A stretch of DNA of 64,000 bases from contig CM057146.1 of assembly GCA_029964075.1 (NCBI GenBank), forward strand, positions 14,093,501 through 14,157,500, written 5' to 3'. Under the pieces are notes generated by a model. That model did no database searches, had not been told where the DNA came from, and was given only the letters and a program-made list of their open reading frames with translations. This DNA is from Patiria pectinifera (taxonomy: Eukaryota; Echinodermata; Asteroidea; Valvatida; Asterinidae). A program made the translations under genes and the position numbers. Numbering within the stretch: position 1 is the stretch's first letter; each line of letters opens with the position of its first letter. Below are positions 45,395 to 57,904 of this stretch, one piece after another.

Positions 45395-46140
45395 TGCACG
45401 CATGCGCATGAATGCACCTGGCGACAAAAAGTGAAAGCAGCCCACTGAAATATACAGGGGTCAAAAATTTTTGTCATTTGCTTTCAATTTCTCCAGGATT
45501 TGTCCTTTTTTTTAATTGAGGAAAGGCTCTAAAATCGCCATAGGCATTGCTTTCTGGTCTCAGTGGGTTGGGGGGGGGAGGCACAAAATAAAATATTTAA
45601 GAATTGCAAAGGATAATAGCAGGGTTCCTTTCCGCACTGGTGCCAAAAATAAACATGCTTGGGGATTCCTGGTTCAACTACAAAACACTAGCGATCATCT
45701 TTTCAAATGTCAGGTTTTGAAATACCATCGAGAGCCAAAGGTAGTGATTGACGAGAATGTTGCAACTTTTTGCCGCTGACCGATATAGTGCAGCGTGATT
45801 TTCGCGTGGCAGGCGCCCGGGCCTGTACACCCGATCCCCGGTCAACTTGACCGTCAGTGCACGGTGAAATCATTTTGTGCCGGCGTATCCCGTAATTCAG
45901 CCACTGTGACGCCTGGCGCAACTCTGCACCGAAATTCGGCCCGAAATTTGGTGGATGGTATCCCAAAGCAAACGGTTATTTTCTGGCACTAATACAGACA
46001 GGATCCCTGCTGTTTTCTCGCCCTCGTGCGCACGAGACGAAAGCAATTTTAAACAGTTTTTATTTTGTGCCCCCAAAAACCACTAAAGCCAGAAAATAAT
46101 GCTTTTGAGGATTTTAGGGATTTTTCATGCAACAAGTTCA
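45395..46140. repeat. Foldback 2 of unit 6
   Basis: Left arm from GCACGCATGCGCATGAATG (45397); long-version right arm 45785-46140 with GACGCCTGGCGCAACTCTGC. Confidence 0.75.
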
Positions 46141-46805
46141 AATTTCCTTGAAATTTGCGTTCATAAACCAAACGACTATTTGGATTTTATATTCCAGCAA
46201 AATACAATCAAATTGCTTTCTTTCTTTACATACAAAATGTACACATTTCCACTGTAACTCTTCGTATAAACTAAAGAAATAATGCAATAAACGTACAATA
46301 GCTCAAGCATTAAAATTTACTAAAGTAGCAGTCTGGCTGAGCCCTCTCCTTTGGCTTCTCTATATCGATAACTTCACACCAATTATTTCTCAAAATCATC
46401 GAGGCTGGTCTCTGCCCTCTCCTCGGAATCTCATCTCAGAATCTGCTCCAATAATGCTTTTGAGGATTTTAGGGATTTTTCATGCAACAAGTTCAAATTT
46501 CCTTGAAATTTGCGTTCATGAAACCAAAAAAACTATTTGGATTTTATATTCCGGCAAAATATAATCAAATTGCTTTCTTTCTTTACATACAAAATGTACA
46601 AATTTCCACTGTAGTTTTTCGTAAATAAAACAAATAATGCAATAAACGTACAATAGCTCAAGCATTAAAATTCACTAAAGAAGCAGTCAGGCTGAGCCCT
46701 CTCCTTTGGCTTCTCTATATCGGTAACTTCACACCAATTATTTTTCAAAATCATCTAGGCTGGTCTCTGCCCTCTCCTCGGAATCTCATCTCAGAATCTG
46801 CTCCA
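46096..46805 (+). repeat. 355 bp tandem duplication of the AT-rich block
   Basis: Two copies, 46096-46450 and 46451-46805, each starting ATAATGCTTTTGAGGATTTT and ending ATCTGCTCCA. The copies have already diverged (CATAAACCAAACG against CATGAAACCAAAAAAAC), so the second copy seems to come from a different unit by unequal exchange. Confidence 0.87.
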
Positions 46806-47274
46806 TTCCAAACTCGTCTTGCTTATAAACCCCGGGAGAAATATTTAAGCGATGCCACATGGTCCAAGAATTTGGTAGGCATTCAAAAACAAACGAAGTA
46901 TTCGACAATCAAAATGATGCAAAGTTCTGGCCAAAGTGGGCTTTTTGGGGTTAAAAAAAAATCACAACTTAAAAAAATGCTTTCTTCCCGAGCGACTATG
47001 AGGGCGAAAGGAATCAGCAGGGCTCCTTTCCGCACGTGTGAAAATTAGTAACTGCACTTCGCGGTACCATCCACCAAACTACGGGACAAATCGCTACTGA
47101 ATCGCGTCGGGCTGAACGGCGGGCTGAATCATGGACTGCGCCGACATAAACGATGTCGATGTCACCGTGCACGAACCTTCACGTTGACCGGGCACTGGGC
47201 GTACAGGCCCGGCGGGCGCCACACGAAAAATCACGCTGCGCTATATCGGTCAGTGGCAAAAAGCAGCAACATTC

Positions 47275-47966
47275 TCGATCCCGATATTTACAATTATCTC
47301 TTTTTCTTATTATATAAATAAATGTAGTGGTCGGCCCTGCTGTCTTAATCAGAGGGGGGAGACTTGTCCACCAGTTAAGGAGGATGGGAGGCAATCACTA
47401 AGCATGGACAATCATCAGACACTTCTCATCGGTTTCTGTCAGTAGTTGATTTGGTTGATTTATTGATGAGTGATGAAGCTCAGTTGAAATACAATATTTC
47501 AATAGAAATATAAAAAAGAAGACGTCTTCAAATCCTTGCTTAAATGACTTCAAAAGCAGCTATGCCGCACTTCACTCCAGTTGGTGGGCTGTCCAGGTAC
47601 GGGCCTTCAGGTTTTTAGTTTGCAAAAGAAGGTTGTTGACGTGAATCTGGCTCACATCATGCAACGGCATGGCGAAGAAAAGGAAAAAAGGACGTGCAAA
47701 TCCTGCACGTAGGCCACTTACTTCCGAAAAAAACCGAAGAAGTCCGAAGCACAAAAACCAGATTTACTTTAGTAAAAGATCACATTTCTGGAATGATTTA
47801 ACATTATGAGAAAACTATAAATGTATTCTGCAAACTTATACATGCCCAATAAAGTAGTAGGAATAAAGTTTCCAAACGCACTTAGCAACCACGAGTCAAT
47901 GACGTCATCAAGCTTATGGCGCGTACGTAAGTTTTTAAAGGGGAATTCCCAGATCCCTACATAAAG
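47275..47966. repeat. 690 bp spacer segment (unit 7 copy)
   Basis: Third copy; minor changes such as AAAAAAGAAGACGTCTTC near 47512. CRE retained in GTCAATGACGTCATC near 47896. Confidence 0.7.
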
Positions 47967-48587
47967 AAATAAACAAAACAAAGCCCAGTCAATAAAAAAA
48001 AAAGAATTTAACAAATATTTTCCAACGTTAATTATCAAATTGTATCTTTCAATGGTGATTGACGACACTGATGCCACTTGTTGGCGCATTGTAAGGGTTT
48101 CAGGGGCTTGGTTTTCATATTCCTCGTTCATATCAGAACTTTCTATACCATTTTGGGAAATGGTTAGGGATAGCAAATTATCAGAAACTTTATGGCCAGT
48201 TTTGTTTTCATCTCGAGGGGGCACATTAATGCTCGAGGGCCACGAGGGGGCACATTTATGTCCGCAAAAGGGGCACTTGGGTAAATCTGGGTGGGGGAAG
48301 TTCCCCAGCCCCCCCCCCCCCGGTTTCGCCGCCCCCGCGCTGACCGGTATATTTAGCGCAGCGTGATTTTTCGTGTGGCTTCCGCCGGGCCTGTACGTCC
48401 AGTGCCCGGTCAATGTGACTGTCCATGCACGGTGACATCGTTTGTTGCCCGCAGCCCGTAATTCAGCCCGCGGTTCAGCCCGTAATTTGGAGATGGAACA
48501 CCGAAGTGCACAGTTACTCATTGTCACTCGTGCGGAAAGGAGCCCTGCTGATATCCCTTCGCCTTCGTGTGATCGGGACGAAGGCAA
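47769..48587 (-). other. 272-codon open frame fusing array DNA and the captured segment (unit 7)
   Basis: The longest open frame outside the reverse transcriptase. It reads through the foldback 1 right arm (minus sense), a Gly-rich tract from the C-run, the exon-like segment, and on into the AT-rich 690 bp segment. In units 4 and 6 a different C-run length puts the parts in different frames. It is probably a chance fusion, not a gene, although it could make a peptide if transcribed. Confidence 0.25.
48083..48340 (-). other. Captured exon-like segment (unit 7 copy)
   Basis: Frame kept as KCPFCGHKCAPSWPSS (one S to P change) through NEEYENQAPETLTMR. The upstream Cys is lost (DLPKCPFC). C-run of 14 at 48308-48321. 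Confidence 0.5.
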
Positions 48588-50809
48588 TAATTTAAGTCTT
48601 CATTTTGTGCATCAAGACAAAAGCGAGGAGTCCTTGGAAATTGCGAAAAAAACCGACCCGAATGTTTGTACCCCTGTACATTTTCGAAGGACCTTTTTCG
48701 CTTCTTGCCTCAATACCATTTATGCACATGCGCATTATTTATATTTATCATTTATAAGTAACAGGTCCATGACATCCCAACTGGAGCCGACCACACATTC
48801 TTACACGGTTCAATAACTTTGACAAAAAATGTTTTGGCGTGGCAGCCCCAAGAAAATATAATTTTGTATTTCATCTACTACATGCGTGTTCAGCAGAAAC
48901 CAAAAAAATCCCTGCCACGTAAACTAAATTCGTGTTTGTCATTTTAAACAGAAATTACGTTGAAAAAAAATATATCACCTTGTGACACGCGACCAGCGGT
49001 TTCATTGGATGATTCAATAAAACCAACAATTGTGTTGTGAGTCAGTCAGGAGCACAATAACGTTTTCCAATAACGAATTGATACCAAGGGGTAAATAAGC
49101 ATTATTACTTAAGGTAGATGTACGGGGTTTATCATCCCCACCCCAAACTAGAAGGAGTTAGTACTTGAAAGTTATAAACTTAGGCATTGTCAGTAAGGTT
49201 GGATCACGTCAGTAAGGTTGCAATTTCGTCCATGCCGTCACATATGACTAAGAATCATTTATTTCAAAACAAAGACTAAAATTCTATATTCACGTTGTTC
49301 CGATTCATTGGTAAAATGATTTGTCAAGTGTCGTCGTGTTGACGTCATCATCTGTTAGGCGACACCACCCTAAAGGTCAATTTCTCAAAGTCGTGTATCT
49401 ACAGAACCACAAGCCGCATTGGCTTACAACTTTGTTGGTGAATACTCGGGCACGAGTTCAAAATGAACAGTGGAGAGACGTCATGATGACGTCTTCAAGT
49501 GATTTTAAACGGATTTCCAATATTTTTATAATTGTTATGAGTTGAAACAAATAAAGAAAAATACTTTGGAGGCCCGAATCAGACAAAGGAAACATATTTT
49601 GTGACCGAAAAGAAGATCCTACTGAAAATAGCAAAAAAGAATCGTAATTGCCAACCAGGGATTCGAACTCCGGACCGTTTGTATGCCAAGCAAGAGTCTT
49701 AACCACAAGCCAACGCAGCTTGCACGGCCGCGCGCACTGAAAAAAATGACGTCCGTAAAATAAATATTTACATCTTATCATTAATAAAACCGCCAAAACA
49801 TTCTTTACCCCAGATACCTGCGCGATATACATTAACTTTCAAAAATTCCTGTGTTAATTACAAATATGCCCACTTAAAAAAAAAAATATCAGGCCAAATA
49901 CTCCCGACTCTTTAGGTACGTGCGTGTTTCGTGCACACATCAAAGTAAAGTTATTTTAAAAGCCTGTCATTATGTTCAATTCTTAGACGTTTATTGGTCA
50001 CTTTCGGGAATGAAATATCCATCCAGAAATGATCACCTCTACAAGTAGTCCAATATCCCATCGCCGTTAAAAAAAAAACCTGTATTCCTACGCCCCAAGT
50101 AGATCAGTTTAAGGGTCCGATTCTTTCAAAACGGTAGGCCTATACGACATCACACAACGCACGGCAGCCAACCTTACGTTTCTTAAACCCTCCAATTGTT
50201 GACCTTCCAAATGCTCAAGTAACAGAAAATTTCATTTGCGTGGGTAAAAATTAAAAACAACAAATCATCCGGAGCCACGAATCACACGAAGACAAAAGAT
50301 TGTTGTGACCGGAACGAAGATCCGGCGACAGGAAAAAAATAGATAAAAGGGACACATAATCGTAACTGCAAACCCAACATTCGAACTTGTGACCTTTCGC
50401 ATCGCCTTCCTGTTCAATGCACCTTCAATTGAAGTATAAAGACTCCAAGAACGATATTTTAAGGCATGGTCATCAATGTTTGCTTTTGATTTATATTTTG
50501 AGTTATTACACAGACAATTTATATGCAGGTGTAAAATCTTGCCGGTTGCGTCCCGGATGAAAAAAATAGAAATAAAAGGAATCAAAAAAATTTGTGTGTT
50601 CATATCATCTCATCCCCTCCTTAGGGATCGCTGCCCACGTAGATAAAACAAATTGAATGGAAGTAAATTGATTGAGGCTTTTTCATCAATTTTTTCAAAC
50701 AAAATTTAATGATAATAAATGCAGGTGTATTAGGTAACAACGATTTTGCAGATCACGCCATAGATAATGTTACACAGCGCACACTGTCCAAGAGTGATGA
50801 TTGAGAACG

Positions 50810-51502
50810 CACCTGCAGTGCTGCAGCAGTCCACGCCGTATCCAGGCCTTTTTTAGACAATTATTTTTTAAAACTCGTCCACCTTTGTACGAAAGCCCGT
50901 TCGTGCCAGGTTTTGAAAGTAAAACAAAAATGTTGCGACACAACGCAATAGTTTTTGTTTTCAAAATATCGTGGTAGTTTTTCGAAATCACGCTCAAGTA
51001 TTGCGTAATAATATAGTGTTGCAAAATAACGCAATACATTAATAGCGAAACCACTAAATATTGCGAAACAACTCAGTATTGCGAATTAACGCAATGGTAT
51101 TTCGAAATATTAAACGTTATCTGAGTATTGCAAAAATAACGCAATAATGTCTGAGTATTGCGAAAATAATGCAATAATGCCCGAGTATGACTAGAGCAGG
51201 CTAGTCGAAACGTTGAGACCAAATACCAGTTCTTTTAGAACTAAAGCGGGACTGTTCTTATCAGAACTAAAAACTACTCAGCAAAAGTTGATAATAAGCA
51301 GGAAAAGATCTTATCAGAACTAAATATCTACCGAGCGACGGTAGTTATTGGTGTTACGGCAAACCGAAACGATACTGATACTCCACAATGCAAAACCTAA
51401 AATCTTAATGCAATAGTATTGATAAATAGCAATTTAACGCAATAGAATTGCAAAATAACGCAATGGTATTGCGAAATATTGAACGCATTCAATTTGAAGA
51501 AA
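50810..51502. repeat. Type II replacement block of unit 7 (empty-site version)
   Basis: Matches 28545-30082 without the LINE. Contains ATTGCG/CGCAAT hairpins (about 50935-51180 and 51415-51475) and the Penelope-like remnant (51189-51370). Confidence 0.8.
51189..51370 (+). mobile_element. Possible Penelope-like remnant (unit 7 copy)
   Basis: GACTAGAGCAGGCTAGTC followed by GAAACGTTGAGACC, essentially identical to 29769-29950 (one visible change, GTTACGGC for GTTACCGC). Confidence 0.4.
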
Positions 51503-51964
51503 GAAAAACTAAATATTTGGATTTAAAATTCCAGCAAAGTGTATATGAAATTGCTTTCTTTCTGTACATAACAAAATGTACAAACTTTCCACAGTAACTT
51601 TTCGTTAATAAACGAATAATGCAATAATCTTACAATAGCTCAAGCATTAAAATTTAATAATGCCGTAATCTTGCAAAGCCCTCTCCTTTGGCTTCTCCAT
51701 ATCGATAACTTCACACCAATTATTTCTCAAAATCATCGAGGCTGGTCTCTGCCCTCTCCTCGGAATCTCATCTCAGAATCTGCTCCATTCCAAACTCGTC
51801 TTGCTTATAAACCCCGGTAGAAATATTAAAGCGATGCCACATGGTCCAAGAATTCGGTATGCACTAAAAAACAAACTAAGTATTCGACAATCAAAATGAT
51901 GCAAAGTATAAACACGCTACTCAATAAACCTTTTCACTGTGAAATAATAATTTATGCCCTAAAA

Positions 51965-52938
51965 ATGGTTTTGAGGCAAGAAGCGAAATCGGTCCATTAC
52001 AATGTACAGCGGTACAAACAAACAGAAAAGGCCCTGAAATCGTCATGGGCATTACTTTCTGGCCAAAGTGGACTTTTCGGGGATCAAAAAAATCACAACT
52101 TAAAAAAATGCTTTGTTCCCGAGCGACTATGAGGGCGAAGGGAATCAGCAGGGCTCCTTTCAGCACGAGTGAAAATCAGTAACTGTGCACTTCGCGGTAC
52201 CATCCACCAAAATAACGTGACGAACCGCGCTGCTGAATCGGGCCGGGCTGAACCACCGGCTGAATCACGGGCTGCGCAGGCACAAACGATGTCGATGTCA
52301 CCGTGAACGAAACGTCACGTTGACCGGGCACTGGGTACAGGCCGCTGGGCGCCACGCCAAAAACCACGCTGCGCTATATCGGTCATTATTATAAAAAATA
52401 AAGCAATAAAGAAAATAAAGCCCATACAATTAAAAAATAATTTCAAAAATATTTTCCAAAGTTAATTGTCAAATTGCATCTTTGTTGACGACACTGTTGC
52501 AACTTTTTCCGCTGACCAATATATTAGCGCAGCGTGTTTTTTTCGTGTGGCTCACGCCGGGCCTGTACGCCCAGTGCCCGGTTAATGTGACTGTCCATGC
52601 ACGGTGACATCGTTTGTGGCCCGCAGCCCGTAATTCAGCCCGCGGTTCAGCCCGGCGCGATTCATCACCGCGTTCAGTCCGAAATTTGGAGATGGAACAC
52701 CGAAGTGCACAGTTACTTATTGTCACTCGTGCGGAAAGGAGCCTTGTTGATTGCCTTCGCCCTCGTGTGCTCGGGACGAAGGCAATAATTTAAGTCTTCA
52801 TTTTGTGCATCAAGAAAGAAGCGAGAAGTCCTTGGAGAAATTGCGATAAAAACCGACCCGAATGTTTGTACCCCTGTACATTTTTGATGGACCTTTTTCG
52901 CTTCCTGCCTCAAGACCATTTATGCGAATGCGCATCAT
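51965..52938. repeat. Foldback 1 of unit 8
   Basis: Arms 51965-52385 and 52485-52938. Outer motif mutated to TGCGAATGCGCA, as in unit 5. Confidence 0.74.
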
Positions 52939-53691
52939 TTATATTGATCATTTATAAGTAACAGGTCTATGACATCCCAACTGGAGCCGACCACACATTC
53001 TTAGACGGCTCAATAACTTTGACAAAAAATGTTTTGGCGTGGCAGCCCCAAGAAAATATAATTTTGTATCTCAACTGCTAGACGTGTGTTCAACAGAACA
53101 ACAAAAATCCCTGCCACGTAAACTAAATTCGTGTTTGTCATTTTAAACAGAAATTACGTTGAAAAAAAATATCACCTTGTGACACGTGACCAGCGGTTTC
53201 ATTGGATGATTGTGTTGTCAGTCAGTCAGGAGCACAATAACGTTTTCCAATAACGAATTGATACCAAGGGGTAAATAAGCATTATTACTTAAAGTAGATG
53301 TACAGGGTTTATCATTCCCACCCCAAACTAGAATGAGTTAGTACTTGAAAGTTATGAACTTAGGCATTTTCATTAAGGTTGGATCACGGCAATTGCGTCC
53401 ACGCCGTCATATATGACTAAGAATCATTTATTTCAAAACAAAGACTAAAATTCGTTAATCACGTTGTTCCGATTCATTGGTAAAACGATTTGTCAAGTGT
53501 CGTCGTGTTGACGTCATCATCTGTTAGGCGACACCACCCTAAAGGTCAATTTCTCAAAGTCGTATATCTACAGAACCACAAGCCGCATTGGCTTACAACT
53601 TTGTTGGTGAATACTCGGGCACGAGTTCAAAATGAACAGTGGAGAGACGTCATGATGACGTCTTCAAGTGAATTTAAACGGATTTCCAATC

Positions 53692-53772
53692 TTTTTCTTT
53701 TTTTTATGAGTTTAAACAAATAAAGAAAATACTTTTTTTTTTTTATGAGTTTAAACAAATAAAGAAAATACT
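53692..53772 (+). repeat. Short tandem duplication at TTTTTATGAGTTTAAAC
   Basis: TTTTTTTATGAGTTTAAACA through AAAGAAAATACTTT occurs twice in succession, only in this unit; the T-runs suggest slippage. Confidence 0.85.
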
Positions 53773-55064
53773 TTGGAGACCCGAATCAGACAAAGGAAAC
53801 ATATTTTGTGACTGAAAAGAAGATCCGACTGAAAATAGCAAAAAAGAATCGTAATTGCCAACCCGGGATTCGAACTCCGGACCGTACGTATGCCAAGCGA
53901 GAGTCTTAACCAAAAGCCAACGCACACCTGCATGTTAACATAAACATGTACATCTTATCATTAGTCAAGCCGCCCAAACATTTTCTACCTCAGATACCTG
54001 GGCGATACACATTAACTGTCATAGATCCCTGTGATAATTACAAGTATGTCCACTTAAAAAAACCCAATAATTAGGACAAATACTCCCGACTCTCCAAATA
54101 CGGACGTATTTCATGCACACATCAAAGTAAAGTTATTTTAAAAACCTTTCATAATCTGGTCAGTCCTTAGACGTTTTTTGGTCACTTTCGGGAAAAATGT
54201 TCCATCCAGAAATGATCACCTCTAAAAGTGGTCCAAAATCCCATCGCCATTCTTCGCCCCAAGTAGCCCAGTTAAAGGGGCATATTCTTTCCAAATTTCA
54301 CAACGGTAGGCCTACGACATCACACAAGGCACGGCAGCCAACCTTATGTTTCTTAAACCCTCCAATTGTTGGCCTTCGAAATGCTCAAATAACAGAAAAT
54401 TTCATTTTTGTGAGTAAAAATAAAACCAGCAAATCATCCGTAGCCACAAACCACCCGAAGACATACGATTTGTGTGACAGGAACGAAGATCCGACAGAAA
54501 ATTAATAGATAAAAGGAACACATAATCGTAACTGCAAACCCGACATTCGAAATTGGGACCTTTCGCATCACCTTCCTGTTCAATGCACCTTGAATTGAAG
54601 TATAAAGACTCCAAGAACGATATTGTAAGGCATGTTGATATATTTTGGCATGTGATTTATATTTTGAGTTATTACTCAGAACATTTATGTGCAGGTGTAA
54701 AATCTTGCCGGTTGCGTCTCGGATGAAAAAAAATTGAAATAAAAGAAATCAATAAAAATTTGAGTGGCAATATCATCTCAGCCCCTCCTAAGGGATCGCT
54801 GCCCACGTAGATAAAACAAATTGAGAGGAATTTTGGAAGTAAATTGATTGAGGTGGCTTTTTCATCAATCAAAATTTTCAAACAAATGATAATAAATGCA
54901 GGTGTAATAGGTAACAACGATTTTGCAGATCACGCCATAGATAATGTTACACAGCGCACACTGTACAAGAGTGATAATTGAGAACGCACGAAGCGTTCAG
55001 CAGCGACGCCGTTACGTAGTAAGGTTCATGTTTTTGACCCAGCTTGTCTTTGAATTCAGCTCAT

Positions 55065-55470
55065 TCGAATTTGAGATCGTTTGTACATGAGCACGTCTGG
55101 ACCTTAGCTAGTATAAACTTCATGTCATTTGGACTTAAACTCGGACTTGAGCTCGTTTGTACTCTAGCATGCCTAGACTTTAGCTAGTAAACTCGAGGTC
55201 ATTCGGACTTCAACTCGGACTTGAGCTCGTTTGTACCTGATTGAGCACGCCTAGACTTTAGCTAGTAAACCCGAGGTCATTCGGACTTCAACTCGGACTT
55301 GAGCTCGTTTGTACTTGAGCCCGCCTAGCGTTTAGCTAGTAAACTCGAGGTCATTCGGACTTCAACTCGGACTTGAGCTCGTCTGTACCCGAGCACGCCT
55401 TGACTTTAGCTCGTTAAACTCGAGGTCATTCGGACTCATCCGGACCTGAGGTCTTTTGGAGTTCGTTGGT
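55065..55470. repeat. Minisatellite, about 5 copies (unit 8)
   Basis: Same monomer; variants include CTCTAGCATGCCTAG (55162) and CCTAGCGTTTAGC (55324). Confidence 0.88.
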
Positions 55471-56764
55471 CGGGACAACTGAGATTTTGAGGAAGGCTTG
55501 GTCATATCATCCCCATTTTGAAAGGTAGGCCTTTGTTTTAACATTTCATATTTAGTCATAGCTAAGTGCAGGTTATCACGTTGACAATAACGAATATTAA
55601 ACTTTTATGCAGCATAACAACGAAAAACTGCAACCCTCATAAAAACTGGATTTTATTTAGATTTTTGTCTTGCCCCCAAACAAATCCTCCGTGTCCGTAT
55701 ACTGGCATTATCGAGTCCGATGGGGAACGGGGCCATTCTACCCTGCGATAACTGAATTATTGTCGGGCACCAAATAATTTGTCCTCTGTAAAGTGATTGT
55801 TTGAAAACTAAACGTGGTCAGCGGTCTCATTCGATGTTTCATTCTATGTCACATCGGTTGGATAGGCCCAACCCGAAAGTTTGACCCGCGGTAGTCACCC
55901 TTATAGATGAACTGACCAACACTCAGAACAAAGCTAATGTGAAGCATTTCTTGATGTGATACAATATTTGTTCATATTTCAACGCAAATTGTTGTCTTTG
56001 TTTCCTCAATCAAATTCCTCAACCCTCATTCACAATTGATATAATATACATAATACTCCAACGACTGCGTGCCGGTGTTTCTTGATCTAGCGATCTTGGG
56101 GTAGCTTCCTGGTCCCGTGACTAGTAGTGCTTGTGACGGTCCGTTGGTCCGCAAATGCGGGGCAATTTCTTAAAAGTTTAACAAATGGTTTTTAAATTTT
56201 AAAAGTCAATCTCTCTTTCATGTGCCACTAAAGGGCGCCCTTTCCGGTGATATTGCCATCATTTTTTCTTGGTGTTTGGCATTTCTCACTAAACACTCAA
56301 TTTCACAAATGACTTGTCTGTACTAAAATGCTTCCATTTTCGAGTTAGATTCAGTTTTCATTGCACTTCCAATAACACCCGAAGTGAAGGTCAAGTGGTT
56401 TTGTGACCGCGAAGAAAATGTTGCTGAAGGCACCGTCTACCACCTCGCGACAAACGATAACGACACTCAGATTCAGTTTGTGAGAGAGAGTTAAAAGTAT
56501 TTTGTCTAAGTCTGCCCTTAAATCGCTTGTAATTTGATATCTGATGACGTCATGATGACGTCACAAACATCTTCGAACCCATGTCCAAGTTCTACCATGT
56601 TTTATTATGACCACGTCAACCGTTCGGAAGAAATCTTGGTTGTTTTGACTGAGGCTCATTTCAGTATTTTTAATTCAACCTACTTTGACTTTTCGGTCAT
56701 ACCAAAAACTGTTTAGGAGGAGAAAACCTGCCGAATATGGACTTTTTACTGATAAATTCATAAT

Positions 56765-57420
56765 AATGCACGCATGCGCATAAATGGGCCTGGCGACAAA
56801 AAGTAAAAGTAGCTTACTGTAATGTACAGGGGTCAAATTTTTGTCATCTGCTCTCAATTTCTCCAGGATTTGTCACTTTTTTAATTTAGAAAAGGCCCTA
56901 AAATCGTCATTGGCATAACTTTCTGGTCTCATTTCTGGTCTCATTGGGTTTTTGGGTTTTTTTGGGGGGGTGGGCCACGAACAATTAAAAATTGCTTGTG
57001 TCCCGTGCGCACAAGGGCGACTATCAGCAGGGTTCCTTTCCGCACCGGTGCGAAACATAAACATGCTTGGAAGATTCCCGGTTCAACTACAAAACACTAG
57101 CGATCATCTTTTCAAATGTCAGGTTTTGAAATACCATCGAGAGCCAAAGGTAGTGATTGACGAGAATGTTGCAACTTTTTGCCGCTGACCAATATAGTGC
57201 AGCGTGATTTTCGCGTGGCAGGCGCCCGGGCAAGTACACCCGATCCCTGGTCAACGTGACCGTCAGTGCACGGTGAAATCGATTTGTGCCGGCGTATCCT
57301 ATTCGCCTCGTGCGCACGAGACGAAAGCAATTTTTAAAGTTTTTATTTTGTGCCCCCAAAAACCACTAAAGCCAGAAAATAATGCATATGACGAATTTAG
57401 GGATTTTTCATGCAACAAAT
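56765..57420. repeat. Foldback 2 of unit 8
   Basis: Left arm from GCACGCATGCGCATAAATG (56768); short right arm 57200-57420. Confidence 0.75.
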
Positions 57421-57904
57421 ACAAATTTCCGTGAAATTTGCGTTCATGAAACCAAAAAAACTATTTGGATTTTATATTCCAGCAAAATATAATCAAATTG
57501 CTTTCTTTCTTTACGTACAAAATGTTTAAATTTCCACTGTAGCTTTTCGTAAATAAAACAAATAATGCAATAAACGTACAATAGCTCAAGCATTAAAATT
57601 CACTAAAGTAGCAGTCTGGCTGAGTCCTCTCCTTTGGCTTCTCTATATCGATAACTTCACACCAATTATTTCTCAAAATCATCGAGGCTGGTCTTTGCCC
57701 TCTCCTTGGAATCTCATCTCAGAATCTGCTCCATTCCAAACTCTTCTTGCTTATAAACCCCAGGAGAAATATTAAAGCGATGTCACATGGTCCAAGAATT
57801 CGGTATGCATTCAAAATCAAACTAAGTATTCGACAATCAAAATGATGCAAAGTATAAACACGCTACTCAATACACCTTTTCATTGTAAAATAATAATTTA
57901 TGCC

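Larger units (their letters stand above)
38930..46079. repeat. Array unit 6 (type I with enlarged foldback 1)
   Basis: 7.15 kb. Combines the enlarged foldback 1 of units 4 and 7 (39470-41592) with a standard second half: CRE a 42327-42345, tRNA-like A 42505-42586, tRNA-like B 43229-43292, minisatellite 43760-44110, CRE b reduced to one copy at 45173-45180, and foldback 2 45395-46140. The TATA is lost (CGGTAGTCACCC at 44519). Confidence 0.87.
46925..48734. repeat. Enlarged foldback 1 of unit 7 (left arm truncated)
   Basis: Left arm reduced to 46925-47274, spacer 47275-48340, right arm to 48734. The right arm lacks GGCGCAATTCATCACCGCGTTCAG-type sequence near 48480 and has TGCACATGCGCA at its end, as in unit 4. 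Confidence 0.7.
46080..51502. repeat. Array unit 7 (type II, enlarged foldback 1)
   Basis: 5.4 kb. AT-rich block duplicated in tandem (46096-46805); a deletion at about 46925 joins AATGATGCAAAG to TTCTGGCCAAAG, removing the outer left arm; enlarged foldback 1 to 48734; CRE a 49477-49493; tRNA-like A 49647-49730; tRNA-like B 50362-50425; type II block 50810-51502. From about 48735 to 50800 it is closest to unit 4 (shared variants such as CCAACCAGGGATTCG and GTCGTGTATC). Confidence 0.86.
51503..57365. repeat. Array unit 8 (type I)
   Basis: Foldback 1 51965-52938; a small deletion at about 53210 removes CATTAAAACCAACAA-type sequence; CRE a 53646-53662; 61 bp local duplication 53692-53772; tRNA-like A truncated at 53930, joined to CACACCTGCATG; tRNA-like B 54527-54590; minisatellite 55065-55470; TATA lost at 55879; CRE b 56545-56563; foldback 2 56765-57420. 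Confidence 0.86.
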
